Origin: Flammula alnicola
Lineage: Eukaryota > Basidiomycota > Agaricomycetes > Agaricales > Strophariaceae
DNA: 64,000 nt
NCBI GenBank assembly: GCA_015499995.1
Contig: JADNRV010000073.1
Coordinates: 62,001 to 126,000, forward strand
Reading direction: 5' to 3'
Shown here: one piece after another, positions 40,187 through 52,199 of the stretch
How positions within the stretch are numbered: position 1 is the stretch's first letter
Layout of the letters: each line of letters opens with the position of its first letter
Notes under the pieces: generated by a model
The model's input: only the letters and a program-made list of their open reading frames with translations
Databases searched by the model: none
What the model was told of the DNA's origin: nothing
Made by a program: the position numbers and the translations under genes

Positions 40187-40852
40187 ATGACCGCCCTCCC
40201 AGCTTTAAATTTTGGCCCCTTCATTGTGATTATCACTCCAGCCTTCTCGCTAACTCTACCGGCCAGAGACACAAGTCCTCACAACCCAGACGTAAGTAAA
40301 TCACGGGTTTTCCACCATTTGCCCCTACAGACCCTCGACCTACAGGTTCCCTTCAACTTGAACTTCAACACACAGACCCACCAAGCTCCTCACCCACTGA
40401 CAGGTCATACAGACCCACCCCCAGCCGTTGCCTTCCTCCGCGCATATCACCACCAGGGCGATCACTTCTACACCACCGACCGCTCCGAGATGCAAAATGC
40501 CACCTCCGCGACCACGTATACAGCAGAGGGGACTGCCTGCGACATCTTCACGACCCACCAGCCGTCCACTATCCCGTTGTTCCGCCTGTACAGCTCCGCA
40601 GCAAATGATCATCTATACACCACATCGGCAGCAGAAAGGGACCATGCCGTCGCCCGCTGCGGGTATGCGTCCGAGGGCGTTGCGGGATTCGTATATCCCA
40701 CTGCTGATAGGGGTGGCGTCCCTCTGTTTCGCCTGTACAAAGCTGAGAACGTTGATCATTTTTACACTACGAGCGCTGCGGAAGCTCGGCATTCTATTAT
40801 GATGTTTGGGTATGCGGATGAAGGGATTGCGTGCTATGTCCTTCCTGCATAA
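40187..40852 (+). CDS. Secreted DUF5648-repeat protein
   Basis: The protein opens with a likely signal peptide (hydrophobic residues 8-24, then LPARD). A 54-nt intron at 40292-40345 keeps the frame. From about residue 70 there are three repeats of the DUF5648 type: AFLRAYHHQGDHFYTTDRSE, LFRLYSSAANDHLYTTSAAE and LFRLYKAENVDHFYTTSAAE. Each is followed by a Gly-Tyr/EG(I/V/T)A-C/GFV segment. These repeats occur in secreted bacterial and fungal proteins; their function is unknown, and a carbohydrate-binding role has been suggested by context only. The gene lies inside the broken hydrolase gene and has its own TATA box and intact frame, so it is probably expressed. Confidence 0.8.
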   Translation: MTALPALNFGPFIVIITPAFSLTLPARDTSPHNPDVSKSRVFHHLPLQTLDLQVPFNLNFNTQTHQAPHPLTGHTDPPPAVAFLRAYHHQGDHFYTTDRSEMQNATSATTYTAEGTACDIFTTHQPSTIPLFRLYSSAANDHLYTTSAAERDHAVARCGYASEGVAGFVYPTADRGGVPLFRLYKAENVDHFYTTSAAEARHSIMMFGYADEGIACYVLPA

Positions 40853-41054
40853 ACTGGTTCATGTTCTATGCAGCGCTTACATATGCTCCAATATTATTTT
40901 GTCTTTTCATAATAATTTCATTCAGCCGACGTTTCAGGATCGGCATTCCGAATATTTCGTGGTGGACGGCAGTGACTTGGAGCACATCAAGAACGATCAA
41001 GGATGTCTTGCCACCTGCGTCTTGCGGGATATCGATTATACGACCCGTGATCAT

Positions 41055-41267
41055 GGCAGAGGCAAATGTTTTTTTTTGACGACTTGTAATGTGGAGTAGG
41101 GGCTCTGGACATTACATGTTTTACCTTAAAGGTGACGAGATTTTTTGTGTTGTGATTAAGATTGACATGTAGATCACTTGAATCTAGTTTGTCCATCCAT
41201 TTATTCACCGTCCCCTGGTCTTGAAGCCATTGTACACGTGGAGTCTGAAGTTTTAACTGAACACGAA
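41055..41267 (-). pseudogene. HET-gene 3' fragment
   Basis: The minus strand reads VQWLQDQGTVNKWMDKLDSS and DLHVNLNHNTKNLVTFKVKH, nearly the same as the HET-C C terminus at about 21475-21690. Only about 210 bases are present, with no HET domain and no stop in the usual place. It abuts the resumed hydrolase sequence at about 41268, so it marks one edge of the inserted segment. Confidence 0.85.
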
Positions 41268-42820
41268 TCTCGCCCGACATGCATAAGCTGTATCGCATTG
41301 CCCTGACCTACTATAGCACCAAGCAGGCGATTTCCAAAGAGCAGCCGCTGGGCTTGCTGCAACGGGCGAACAAGCCCTATATCTCTTCCCTTCCTCCTGT
41401 ACGAACCATCATCGCAGGGAGCGAGCGACGCGTCACAGCAGCGTCTATGCGGGCCTTTGCAGAGGAATTTAGACTCAAAGGCGGATCGATCGAGGAATTT
41501 GTCCACGAGGGTCATGACCATCTGAGTCCTATCCTAGCACTCACGACGGGCAGTGGCGAAGACTGGGGCGAGGACATGGTCAAGTGGGTGAAGGAGGGTT
41601 CGGATGGTTGATTCGCATGGAATGGAACGGCATACACTTTTCGTTACATAATATGAAGAGGCTTTGGTATGACGACTTGGGGAGTTCGAGCAAGGTCCTG
41701 GGTCGCGTTTGGTTATTTCCCGGGGTTCAGAATAAGGGCAATCCCCATATTGGTGATCAACATCTGAAACCACACGGTGCAGATCGAGAAGGCCTAGAAA
41801 TTCGGAAATGTCAAACGGGTTTTCGGAGGAGTGCAGTTGACGAGAAAGCGCGGGCGCGACCGAAGAAATTTGACGAGTCAATAGACGGTGACCAATGCGA
41901 AATCAGTGTCACGGTCGTGTAAAATATCTGCGATAAGTTAAGCAACTAAATTCGATTATATGCTATATTCGTGTAAAATAAGAAGACACATAGTCCCATT
42001 TCTATGGAACAAGTAGGTCAGTAACGAGCGATGCGAGGAATAGAGAAACCACATGCATACGATCATTCGTCCTCATCAAGAACATGGAAACATTCTAACC
42101 AACACTCCCAATGGCTTGCGGAGTACACTTCCCAATAAGCTGCCTGAGCGCAATCGAGGTCAGTGTGAGGAGGTACAACGAGCGCACGTTTGGAGATCCT
42201 GTTGATCCTGGTGCTGCTGAGGTGATTGGGCCGGAGGTTTCATAGACATGATGATGTAGTTGACATTGACGGATTTGCGGTGGAGGCATCGACGTCGATG
42301 TCTATGGCGTCCTATCTCGGGGGTGTGGCTATCTGCGAAAGATAGTTGTATTAGGCATCGTTTCTTGAGGAAAACGAAGAGAGAAAAAGCATACCGCGAT
42401 CGTCATCGTCGACGTCGACGTCGAAACGAATACCAGGCACGATTTTCGTTCCTATTGCTCCCATTCCTCGTCCAATTCCTGCTCCTCCCGTTGTGATAGG
42501 ACGATATGTACGTTATCAGCCTATCCGAGGGTATCAAAGCCATGGCCCATCGTGTGCAGTCCATAGGGGGGACGCGTGGGTTGCTGTTCAATGAGAGGAG
42601 GATTCTGTGACGATGATTTGGGGATGTGGATGATCCAGAAGGAGAAGGATTTGAGGCGATGGTGCCGCCAGTGTTGGGCGTGCCGTCGGACCTTTGTGTG
42701 GGTCTCATCGTGGGGAATGTCGTCCTGAGGCTGTGTGATGTGGACTCCAGGGTTCGTCGATTTCTCCGAACTTGTTGTTTTGTTGTTGTTGATGGACTCG
42801 TCTACAAATTGACTTGAACG

Positions 42821-44450
42821 CGTCCCCCATTCGCCGCCACTTTCTCCTCAATGCCTTGCAACAGTCCGCCTTGCTTCTTTTACACTCATCCACGATTCTG
42901 TCCAAAGAAGCAGTCCACGCACACGCCCTGAGGTCTGCCTCGTGAGCGTTTTGTTCGTACCTTCACGTTTCCGTTCCGTCAGATGCCCCGGCCCCCATTC
43001 GCCAATGCCCCGCCGCTGTCCGCTGTCCTCCGAGTATCCTTCCTTGGCGCATGCTGCAGGACGATACAATAGAAGCATGTCGCAGCCAGCCACTGTGTAG
43101 ATGCGGTGTGCGTGTGCTGGGCGGGGTTTCGAGACAAAAGCAGGAAGCTCCAGCGAGGTAAGTCGTTAGAATCGCTAGGATTTAAGTAACAGTATGCATG
43201 TCTGACAAGAATCCCGCACTCGCCTGACATTCCCTCCACAGCTCTGCATGGCACGAGATATCAGCCGAGGCAGGGCGGCGTTACCCAGCAAGGAATCACG
43301 TACCAGTGGTGTATACAGGCTGCGAATAGGCGGGATTGGCACATAAAAGGTCAGTGGGGCATGCATATCTTACGACAACCGCACACTTACCTGACATCCC
43401 GTCCCCAGCTACGGCTCCGTTCCACCTCTCCAACTTGAACCATTGATCGTGGTTCGCAGCTCTCTCGGCAGTGAAGAAAGGGCATCGAGTAGCAAGAATC
43501 ACGTACCGGCGCGCCCCCAGCACCCCGTATCTATCAACAACGAGTGCGTCGATAAGCCCACCAACACCATGCCTCCATGCTGGCGAACCTACGTTGACGG
43601 CAACACCACATCTCGCACGTAAACCCAAGCATCCCCGGAGGACGAGATCGAGTCGCGGTAGTAACCAGTCTTTGACTGACAAGGTAAGCATCGGCGTCGT
43701 CTCAGAGAGTGGATGAATGCTCACCTGCAGCACACACAGCCTGCTGAATGACGTTGACAAGCTGAAACGCAAGAATGAGAAGATCGGCAAGGGCAGGACG
43801 AATAATGCGAAGCGGTGGAGCTATTTATCTCTTGGGCGCGGCTTGCTGGAGAACGACGTGGCAGGGGCGGGGAGTGCTGCTTGACGCAGACAGATGGGTG
43901 TAAAGATCGGAAAGGTAAGGTCAGTGGCAGGTTCGGGTTCAAACCAAAGTTCAACGTTCAGAACTGAACTTGTCGAACTTTGCCCGTCACTATAAAATAG
44001 AGAAAGCTTATATCTACAGGTGTAAAACTAGTGGTGGTGGGTATATCTACAAGCATAATCCTATGCGACATAATGTAGTCTCCCGTATACCATGTGGATT
44101 TGTACTACCAGTTGATTAACCATCTGGAGCGTCATTCAGAATATCATAAAACGACCTATCCTAGGCGGAGAGGCCGTTTGGAGATGTAGGTGCTGGCGCA
44201 ATATTGAATGTGCATTCCATGGGAGCGTGACGAGGACATTGAAAACATGCCCTCAACGGGGAGTGGCATATCCGGTCGTGAACATCATCTGTGGATGGAC
44301 GATGTGTACATATCAAAAACGCGAAATGGTTAGAATGAAATGAGTATACCAAATTTGATTGCTTGGGAAAGAAGACTGCGAGTCCCGTCTTGAACAATTC
44401 TGTCCGTAGACGTAAGTTGTGCGCAGAGTGTTGAAATGATGAGACAGTCG
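42821..44450 (-). other. Region with a possible small minus-strand gene of unknown function
   Basis: On the minus strand, ALADLLILAFQLVNVIQQAV (about 43735-43800) can be spliced through a 49-nt intron to KDWLLPRLDLVLRGCLGLRA (about 43620-43685). The open frame continues to about 43500. Further GT..AG pairs follow, and two related blocks near 43385-43410 and 43205-43235 look like an internal repeat. I recognise no family and the exon chain is uncertain. A GTTCAACGTTCA motif is at about 43947, and a TATAAAA at about 43992 would suit another promoter. Confidence 0.25.
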
Positions 44451-44472
44451 TATATCAGATGGAAAATATCAG

Positions 44473-47400
44473 CTATACAGCAGTGAGATCACGTAGAAGT
44501 TTAATAGAAGAAATTGGACTACCATGATGCTTGAAGATATCAATGACCGCAGATCTAGCATCCGGTTTTACATGTGCTAGCTCAGTCAGAAGTGAAAAGA
44601 CAGTCTCCACATTGAAAACCTTGTTTCGAAGGCCCTCTATGCATATATCAGTATGAACATCACAGAGCAATGAGGAAACGCACCCTGAGATGCTGCAGCT
44701 TTGAAGAACTCGACCATCTTCGATCTGACAGGCATGGAGTACTCATAGCCTAGCCCTTTCCAAAGTACAGAGATGGTCTCGGCATCGAATACCTTGTCTC
44801 GAAGGCCCTCTGCACATATATCAGTATGGACATCACAGGGCAACGAGGAAACGCACCCTGAGATGCGGCGGCTGTGAAGAACTCGACCATCCTCGATCTG
44901 ACACCCTCGTCCCTATCGCCCAGCCCATTTCGAAGTGCGGAGATGGTCTCGGCATTGAATACCTTGTCTCGGAGGCCCTCTGCACATATATCAGTACGGA
45001 CGTCACAGGGCAATGAGGAAACGCACCCTCAGATGCGGCAGCTGTGAAGAACTCGACCGTCCTCGATCTGACATTAGTATCCCAATCACCTAGCCATTTT
45101 CGAAGTGCGGAGATGGTCTCGGCATCGAATACCCTGTCTCGGAGGCCCTCTGCGCATATATCGGTATGGACATCACAGGGTAATGAGGAAACGCACCTTG
45201 AGATGCGGCAGCTGTAAAGAGCTCAACCGCCCTCGATTTGACATCCTTGTCCCTATCGCCCAGCCTGTTTCGAAGTGCAGAGATCTCTGTGTCGAATACC
45301 TTGTCTCGGAGGCCCTCTGCACATATATCAGTATGGACGTCACAAGGCAACATAGAAACACACCATAAGATGCGGCAGCTGTGAAGAACTCGACCGTCCT
45401 TGATCTGACATGCTCGCCCCGATCACCTAACATGTTTCGAAGTGCAGAGATGGTCTCGGCATCGAATACCCTGTCTCGGAGGCCCTCTGCACATATATCA
45501 GTATGGACATCACAGGGTAATGAGGAAACACACCTTGAGATGCGGCAGCTGTGAAGAACTCGACCATCGTTGATCTAACATCCCTGCCCCTATCGTCCAG
45601 GCTATTTCCAAGCGCAAAGATGGTCTCGGCCTCGAATACCTCGTCTCGAAGGCCCACTGTGCATATATCAGTATAGACATCACAGGGCAACAAGGAAACG
45701 CACCCTGAGATGCGGCAGCTGTGAAGGGCTTGAGCACCCTCGATCTGACACCTAGCCTGTTTCGAAGTGCAGAGATGGTCTCGGCATCGAACACCTTGTC
45801 TCGGAGAACCTCTGCACACAAATCAGTATGGCATCACAAGGTGACGAGGAAACGCACCCTGAGATGCTGCAGCTGAGAAGAACTCGAACACGCTCAATCT
45901 GACATCCTCGTCCCTATCGCCCAGCCTATTTCGAAGTGCAGAAATGGTCCCTGTGTCAAATACATTGTCTCGGAGGCCCTCTGCACATATATCAGTATGG
46001 ACGTCACAGGGAAACAAGAAAACGCACCCTGATATGTGGCAGCTGTGAAGAATGCGACCACCCTCCTTCTAACATACTTGTCCCCATCGCCTAGCCTGTT
46101 TCGAAGTGCAGAGATGGTCTCAGCATCAAATACCTTGTCTCGAAGGCCCACTGTGCATATATCAGTATGGACATCACAGGGCAACAAGGAAACGCACCCT
46201 GAGATGCGGCAGCTTTGAAGAACTCGACCATCTTCGATCTGACAGGCATGGAGTGCTCATCGCCTAGCCCTTTCCAAAGTACAGAGATGGTCTCGGCATC
46301 GAATACCTTGTCTCGAAGGCCCTCTGCACATATATCAGTATGGACATCACAGGGCAATGAGGAAACGCACCCTGAGATGCGGCGGCTGTGAAGAACTTGA
46401 CCATCCTCGATCTGACACCCTCGTCCCTATCGCCCAGCCCATTTCGAAGTGCGGAGATGGTCTCGGCATTGAATACCTTGTCTCGGAGGCCCTCTGCACA
46501 TATATCAGTATGGACGTCACAGGGCAACAAGGAAACGCACCCTGAGATGCGGCAACTGTGAAGAAGTCGACCGTCCTCAATCTGACATCCTCGTCCGTAT
46601 CGCCCAGCCTCATTCGAAGGGCAGAAATGGTCTCTGTGTCGAATACCTTGTCTCTGAGGACCTCTGCACATATATCAGTATGGACATCACAACTTGAAGG
46701 CAACGAGGAAACGCACTCTGAGATGCTGCAGCTGAGAAGAACTCGAACACGCTCAATCTGACATCCTCGTCCCTATAGCCCAGCCTATTTCGAAGTGCAG
46801 AAATGGTCGCTGTGTCAAATACTTTGTCTCGGAGGCCCTCTGCACATATATCGGTATGGACGTCACAGGGCAACAAGGAAACGCACCCTGATATTTGGCA
46901 GCTGTGAAGAACGCATCCACCCTCCTTCTAACATAGTTCTCCTCATTGACCAGCCTGTTTCGAAGTGTAGAAATGGTCTCTCTGTTGAATACCTTGTCTC
47001 GGAGGCCCTCTGCACATATATCAGTACCGATATCACATGGCGACGAGGAAGCGCACCCTGAGATGCGGCAGCTTTGAAGAACTCGACTGTCTTCGATCTG
47101 ACAGGCATGGAGTGCTCATCGCCTAGCCCTTTCCAAAGTACAGAGATGGTCTCGGCATCGAATACCTTGTCTCGACGGCCCTCTGCACATATTTCAGTAT
47201 GGACGTCGCAGGGCAACGAGGAAACGCACCCTGAGATGCGGCAGCTGTGAAGAACTCGACCGTCCTCGATCTGACATCCTCGTCCCTATCGATCAGCCTA
47301 TTTCGAAGTGCAGAAATGGTCCCTGTGTCGAATACATTGTCTCGGAGGCCCTCTGCACATATATCAGTATGGACGTCACAGGGCAACAAGAAAACGCACC

Positions 47401-50400
47401 ATGAGATGCCCCAGCTGTGAAGAACTCGACGATGCTCAATATGACATATATATCCTCATTGCGCAGCCTGTTTCGAAGTGCAGAGATGGTCTCGGTGTCG
47501 AATACCTTGTCTCGAAGACCCACTGTGCATATATCAGTATGGACGTCACGGGGCAATGAGGAAACGCACCCTGAGATGCGGCAGCTGTGAAGAACTCGAC
47601 CGCCGTCGATCCGACCGTCATCGATCTTTCCATCCTCATAAATGTGCCAACATCCCACTTGTCGCCTAGACAGTTTCGAAGTGCAGAGATGGTCTCAGCA
47701 GCGAATACCTTGTCTCGGAGGCCCTCTGCACATATATCAGTATGGACGTCGCAGGGCAACGAGGAAACGCACCCTGATATATGGCAGCTGTGAAGAATGC
47801 GACCACCATCCCGCTAACATCCTTGTCCCCATCGCCCAGCTTGTTTCGAAGTGCAGAGATGGTCTCAGTGTCGAATACCTTGTCTCGGAGGCCCTCTGCA
47901 CATATATCAGTATGGACATCGCAGGGACACGAGGAAACGCACCCTGATATATGGCAGCTGTGAAGAACGCGACCACCAACCCTCTAACATACTTGTCCCC
48001 ATCGCCCAGCTTATTTCGAAGTGCAGAGATGGTCTCAGTGTCGAATACCTTGTCTCGGAGGCCCTCTGCGCATATATCAGTATGGACATCACAGGGCAAC
48101 GAGGAAACGCACCCTGGAATACGGCAGCTGTGAAGAACTCGACCGTCCTCGATCTGACATCCTCGTCCCTATCGCCCAGCCTATTTCGAAGTGCAGAAAT
48201 GGTCTCTGTGTCGAATACCTTGTCTCGAAGGCCCTCTGTCTACATTTTAGTCCGATGCGCAGTAACGCACAACCACACAACCCTGACCTGCTGCAACCTT
48301 GAAGAAATTTATAACACTGTGTTTGATATGTCTGTCTCCTTGAAGTAGCTCTTTTAGTATAGAGATATGTTCAGCGTCAATCATGTCATCTTGAACATCA
48401 GTTAGAGATGTTTATCGTGTAGAATAATAGTTTTACCGTAGCCAACAGCATTTGTACACAGCTTCACCGCCCGTGCTTTGACCTCCGGATGTGGATATTT
48501 CAGGCTAACTTGAACTGCGTTTGTCACTTCGCTGTTCCGCATCACCTTGCGGATTGCACCTGCATGCCTGTGAATCACCATACTTGTACTTGACATGATA
48601 CTTACCGCAATGTATAGCCGCTTCTAGGATAGATAACGCATGAAGTCGAACATGCAACTGTCCCTTTTTGAGTTTTTCACATAATATTGACAATATCTTC
48701 CCGTTGAAGGCTTCGATTGGCAAGTATCCTGTCGATGTCTAAGTCTGAATTACGACTGGAAACCATTAATCTGCATACCGTGCTGAATTCCGAGAACCAC
48801 CACATGGGTAATTGCTTCACCGAGACCCCCCTCAACGTCTATCTCGGTAAGTAGGGAAAGAATGACATCGTTATCAAAAAGTCGTTGACGATTTTCAACT
48901 GTGTTTTTTTAGCACGGAGAAAACAATAAAGTAGTGAAACTCACAGTTAGCCAAGATACTTGTCAAAACCTTTTTCGCAACAACCGAGATGTTTGGATCT
49001 ACGACGGTAAGCCTTTTGCGGGCAACATCGAGAACATCTGCCAAGAACTCGCGCGAAAGTTTGCCTCCATAATCATCAGAATAATCCGAGGTACTGAACA
49101 CAGCGCTCACCATGTAGTAGTTTAGGAAGTATCTGCAACGTTCCGTCTGCTACCCAACTTTGTTGCTTGTCTCCTACCATTACGGCTAGTGCATTAAACA
49201 TGTCTTCGTCGACAATGCCATCGAATGATTGGTCTGCATTGCATGTTAGTATTTCACCTATCAACACCTGGGAGCTGTAGCAGACCTTCAAAGAGAGTGT
49301 GCGCAAGGAACTTTACTGCGAATATCTTCACATTGATCGCATCCTGCTCACGAGCAACACGAAGCAACCAACGACGGTTATCTTCAGATAAATTTCCCGC
49401 AGCTACAAAACTTGAATAAGCGTCTATCGGATTGAAGAAAATTCTTACATCGTTTAGATAACTTTTCCAGCACATCCATTACACACTCCTGAACCGGCGG
49501 TCTTGAAGACGTGAAAATTTGAACAAGGTCATTCTTTGCATCCCGTAACTGCAGCAGCTTTTGTCGTCCCTCATCTGTTTTTCGGGTCAAAAGCAATTAA
49601 TCAGTAGTATGGAAAATCTCACCTGTCGAGGTCATTACTGTTAGCCGATATATCCACATAATCTCTTCACCTTCTGGTCCTGATTGGAGCTTGTTGAGAA
49701 CATCGGACATCAGTGAATAGTCGAAAATGTCCATTTCAAGATCCCCCTCCCATCCTTTTTCCCAGTTAGTATCTGCTTGCCGCCCCTGTGCTACAAGTTT
49801 ATTCCAATGGCGAGGCTGGGATAACTTCAAAATCGCTTTCGGATGATAGCCGTTGGGGCAGAATGCAATAGACGAATGCAATTTTTGGCCAGGCATTACT
49901 TTCCGTCCACGTCCTCGATGCCAGCTTGTGGACAGGAATAATCAGTACATTCTTAGATGATAAACAGGACGCAAACTTACCGATGAGTGGTCGCCGCGGG
50001 ATCCTTGGGATCCTTGTACGAAAGCCTCTTGATAAAAAAAGGAATCCACTCTAACACCCACCAAACCGATGTCAGTGATTCTTTCACCTCATCCAATTTA
50101 TCCCAAGGCCATTCAACCTCGGATGGCTGAAGCCGCATCCCACTGGAGACGGCCTCAAAGGACATCCAGAGAAACGGTGTTCTGCCTAGATTAAGATCAA
50201 CATTGGGTTGGTTGCCGCCTCCACTGTTCATTCTGGCGTCAGAAATGGAATACATGAGTAAAAAATGTGTAATTACATATCGGAATGCGTTCCAGGAAAC
50301 CAGACTTCTTTGATGCGGGGCGGTCCAGGAGAGCAAGTTTGTCCAGCTTGAGCATCATTTCCTGAGGCGTCAACGGTCACCGTCCTTGAAATTGAGGTGG

Positions 50401-51437
50401 TGGAATGTGTCGCACCTGATTCGCCCGCAGAGGCTCCGCCGTGTACATATTCAGGCAGGAATTTGACTCGGCGCTCGTCGAGCGCGAGCGCGTGGCGAAA
50501 GAAGCAGACGTGATCAGCGGAGTCAGTTAAAGGAAGGGTTTTTCCTCTAACGATGCCGACCGAGGAAACAGTATCCCTATGCGAAGAGGGTTATTAACAG
50601 AATTATGTATTCACCTGTGAATACTCACCACACGCCAACAAAATGGACGTGTACTTTTTCCCGTGAGAATGTGACCTTGAAACGGGTCGCGAGATCATTA
50701 GGAGGGGTCGCGGGATCCGAAGTACGAGTCGCGTATAGCTCGTATGCACTGCAAATACGTGAGTATTTGACCCAATATAATGCGTCTACTTACAAAGGAA
50801 TCTGCTCTTCGTTGCCTTTGTGGATTAACCCGACCTATCAGGACTTGTCATTAGCGTGACCCTAGAATGTGAGGGTCATATACGCACTCTTTGGATCATG
50901 CCAGCTAGCGCACGGACTTGGTAAGCGCCACGAGAGAAACCTAGCGAGTATGTTTTGACTGAGTAATGACAAAATCCATATGAAAACGCAGAGCTCACCG
51001 AATAGATAAATTCTATCGTTCTCTTTGTAGTTATCCGAAAGCCAGCGATAAGCACCCATTATGATCTTTTCAAAATTCCTGGACCCATGTCATTGTTCAG
51101 CATCACAGGCGATCACAATCGGTCTCACCAAGCAATAGCAAGATCCACGGCGTTGTCTACTACTTGTCCCAGGTACTTGAGCGACTTCCAGGAAGGCTTC
51201 GCATAAGTGCCAATGCCACTGTTGTAGTAGGTGAGTTGATCGTCCGATTTCACAATTTTGCTGTACAATTCGACGACATTAGTGTTCTGCGAGGAGAAAT
51301 GAATAGAAAACAGCTATAGAAACAAGAAAGACGCAAACATATTGGCCGAATTGATTGGAGGTGCCATCGATGCAGACCACAAGGTTACGGCCTCTGTCAG
51401 AGCACGAGTGACAGGTTACTGCTTGTTCGAATGCCAT
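44473..51437 (-). CDS. DUF2235 (Tle1-like) hydrolase fused to a long HEAT-like repeat array
   Basis: ATG at 51437. The N-terminal half is an alpha/beta-hydrolase of the DUF2235 family, related to bacterial type VI phospholipase effectors of the Tle1 class. RNLVVCIDGTSNQFG opens it. The nucleophile motif GFSRGAYQVRALAGM is at about 50890-50945, the Asp in VGVWDTVSSVG at about 50580-50640, and the His in FPGTHSDIGGGN spans an intron at about 50235-50285. The domain ends near 49620. Diverged helical repeats follow (DEGRQKLLQLRDAKNDLVQI, EDNRRWLLRVAREQDAINVK). Next come 21-22 near-identical 41-residue units of the form EGLRDKVFDAETISALRNRL ... VEFFTAAASQ, each on its own exon. The probable end is LLRDLTAV then TAG at 44473. 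Introns are about 47-60 nt and all reading-frame checks I made are consistent. The catalytic triad looks intact. A defence or recognition role is inferred from the architecture only. Confidence 0.85.
44630..48250 (-). repeat. Tandem exon-intron array, about 22 units of 170 bp
   Basis: The unit is a 123-nt exon plus a 47-nt intron that starts GTGCGTTTCC and ends TATATGTGCAG. Taking the exon-start anchor (CTG of CTCTGCACATAT or its variant), I find it at 44639, 44812, 44982, 45152, 45319, 45489, 45659, 45814, 45983, 46153, 46326, 46496, 46666, 46842, 47012, 47185, 47355, 47525, 47728, 47898, 48068 and a diverged one at 48238. The spacings are 170 in most cases. Confidence 0.95.
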
Positions 51438-52199
51438 CGTCCTAAACGCAAGCACAAGTGAGATAGTCACAATCAAGCGGTTTCGAAAGACAGACCTGGG
51501 AGATGGTGTTTTATTTGCGACTGGAGCTCACCGCAATGGAGGCTCAGGTCAGTTCAGGTCCACGTTTATATATGTAGTGTAACCGAACATTCAAGTTGTC
51601 GCCTAACGTGAAGTCGCACTGCCGAACAACGAGGCGATACATGAGGCCCATGATATAGAAAGAAAACAAATGAAATTTCTTGAAGGGGTGGACACGATCG
51701 CAACAAAGCAAAAGAGAATCGGGCACTGGTTTTTTGCGTAGCGTGCGTGGGGCCAGCGTGCATGTTCAACGTTCAAGTTCAAGTTGTGGCAGGCAGTATG
51801 CAGATGTCACAGAAGGTCACACCCGTCAAAAGCCCAGCCGAGCCCAGCCGGGACTTCATCGATTCATCGATCATCTACCATGATCTAGAAATCAGCCATA
51901 TGAATGGTATTGGCGCTCAAATTTCAAAGTTCAACGTTCAACTACTGGAGTCTACTGCACGCAACTAGCATGACATGTCCGTATGGAAATCACAATATAA
52001 GTGATTCAATTGACGTTCGCCCAGCCTTGCCAGCATTTTGTCATGACATGCCAGTCGCGCACGCAAGTTGCATGCCGCAGCCATGCACGCAGCCGCACGC
52101 AGCCATGGCAAAACAACTTAACTCGCCGAAAACCTCTGCCAAGGGCGCCATTCATGGATATCTGGCGTTCGGCAGAGTTTGATGGCAGCACTTCGACAT
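51438..52199. other. Intergenic region upstream of the DUF2235 gene
   Basis: No gene is supported. GTTCAACGTTCAA-like motifs occur at about 51765-51785 and 51931-51942. The segment must contain the promoter of the minus-strand DUF2235 gene. Confidence 0.4.

Larger units (their letters stand above)
39481..41611 (+). pseudogene. Alpha/beta hydrolase, copy 1: split by an inserted gene and lacking the catalytic serine region
   Basis: The 5' half (39481-40048) starts MAEHTAKSMAV. Exons join IIDPS to YPLLEVNRGAIASIK and then to LNIC-YPP and PILVFFYGGGLLHG, the oxyanion-hole motif. It reaches PDYRLVPSITYPEGSEDV and stops matching. The 3' half resumes at about 41269 with SPDMHKLYRIALTYYSTKQ and ends WVKEGSDG at 41611, including the GHDHLSPI motif with the likely catalytic His. 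The intact copy at 53546-54626 shows what is missing: about 60 residues with the nucleophile motif GHSAGG. In their place lie about 1.2 kb containing a DUF5648 gene and a HET 3' fragment. The enzyme cannot be active. Confidence 0.8.
39280..42820 (+). repeat. Left arm of a diverged inverted segmental duplication
   Basis: This segment matches the reverse complement of about 52.2-54.8 kb, with insertions and deletions. Shared parts include the hydrolase gene, the 3' flank (41612-41870), the block with GGAACAAGTAGGTCAGTAA (about 42005), the stretch around AGGCATCGTTTCTTGAGG (about 42352) and the block at 42570-42810. Only this arm carries the DUF5648 gene. Confidence 0.8.

Noticed and set aside
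44630..48250. CRISPR-like or satellite array
   Set aside because: The units are 170 bp, coding, intron-bearing and part of a larger eukaryotic gene.
44473..48348. Many overlapping open frames of 60-165 residues on both strands in the 170-bp array
   Set aside because: They read through the 47-nt introns or lie on the opposite strand. Only the spliced minus-strand reading gives a continuous protein.
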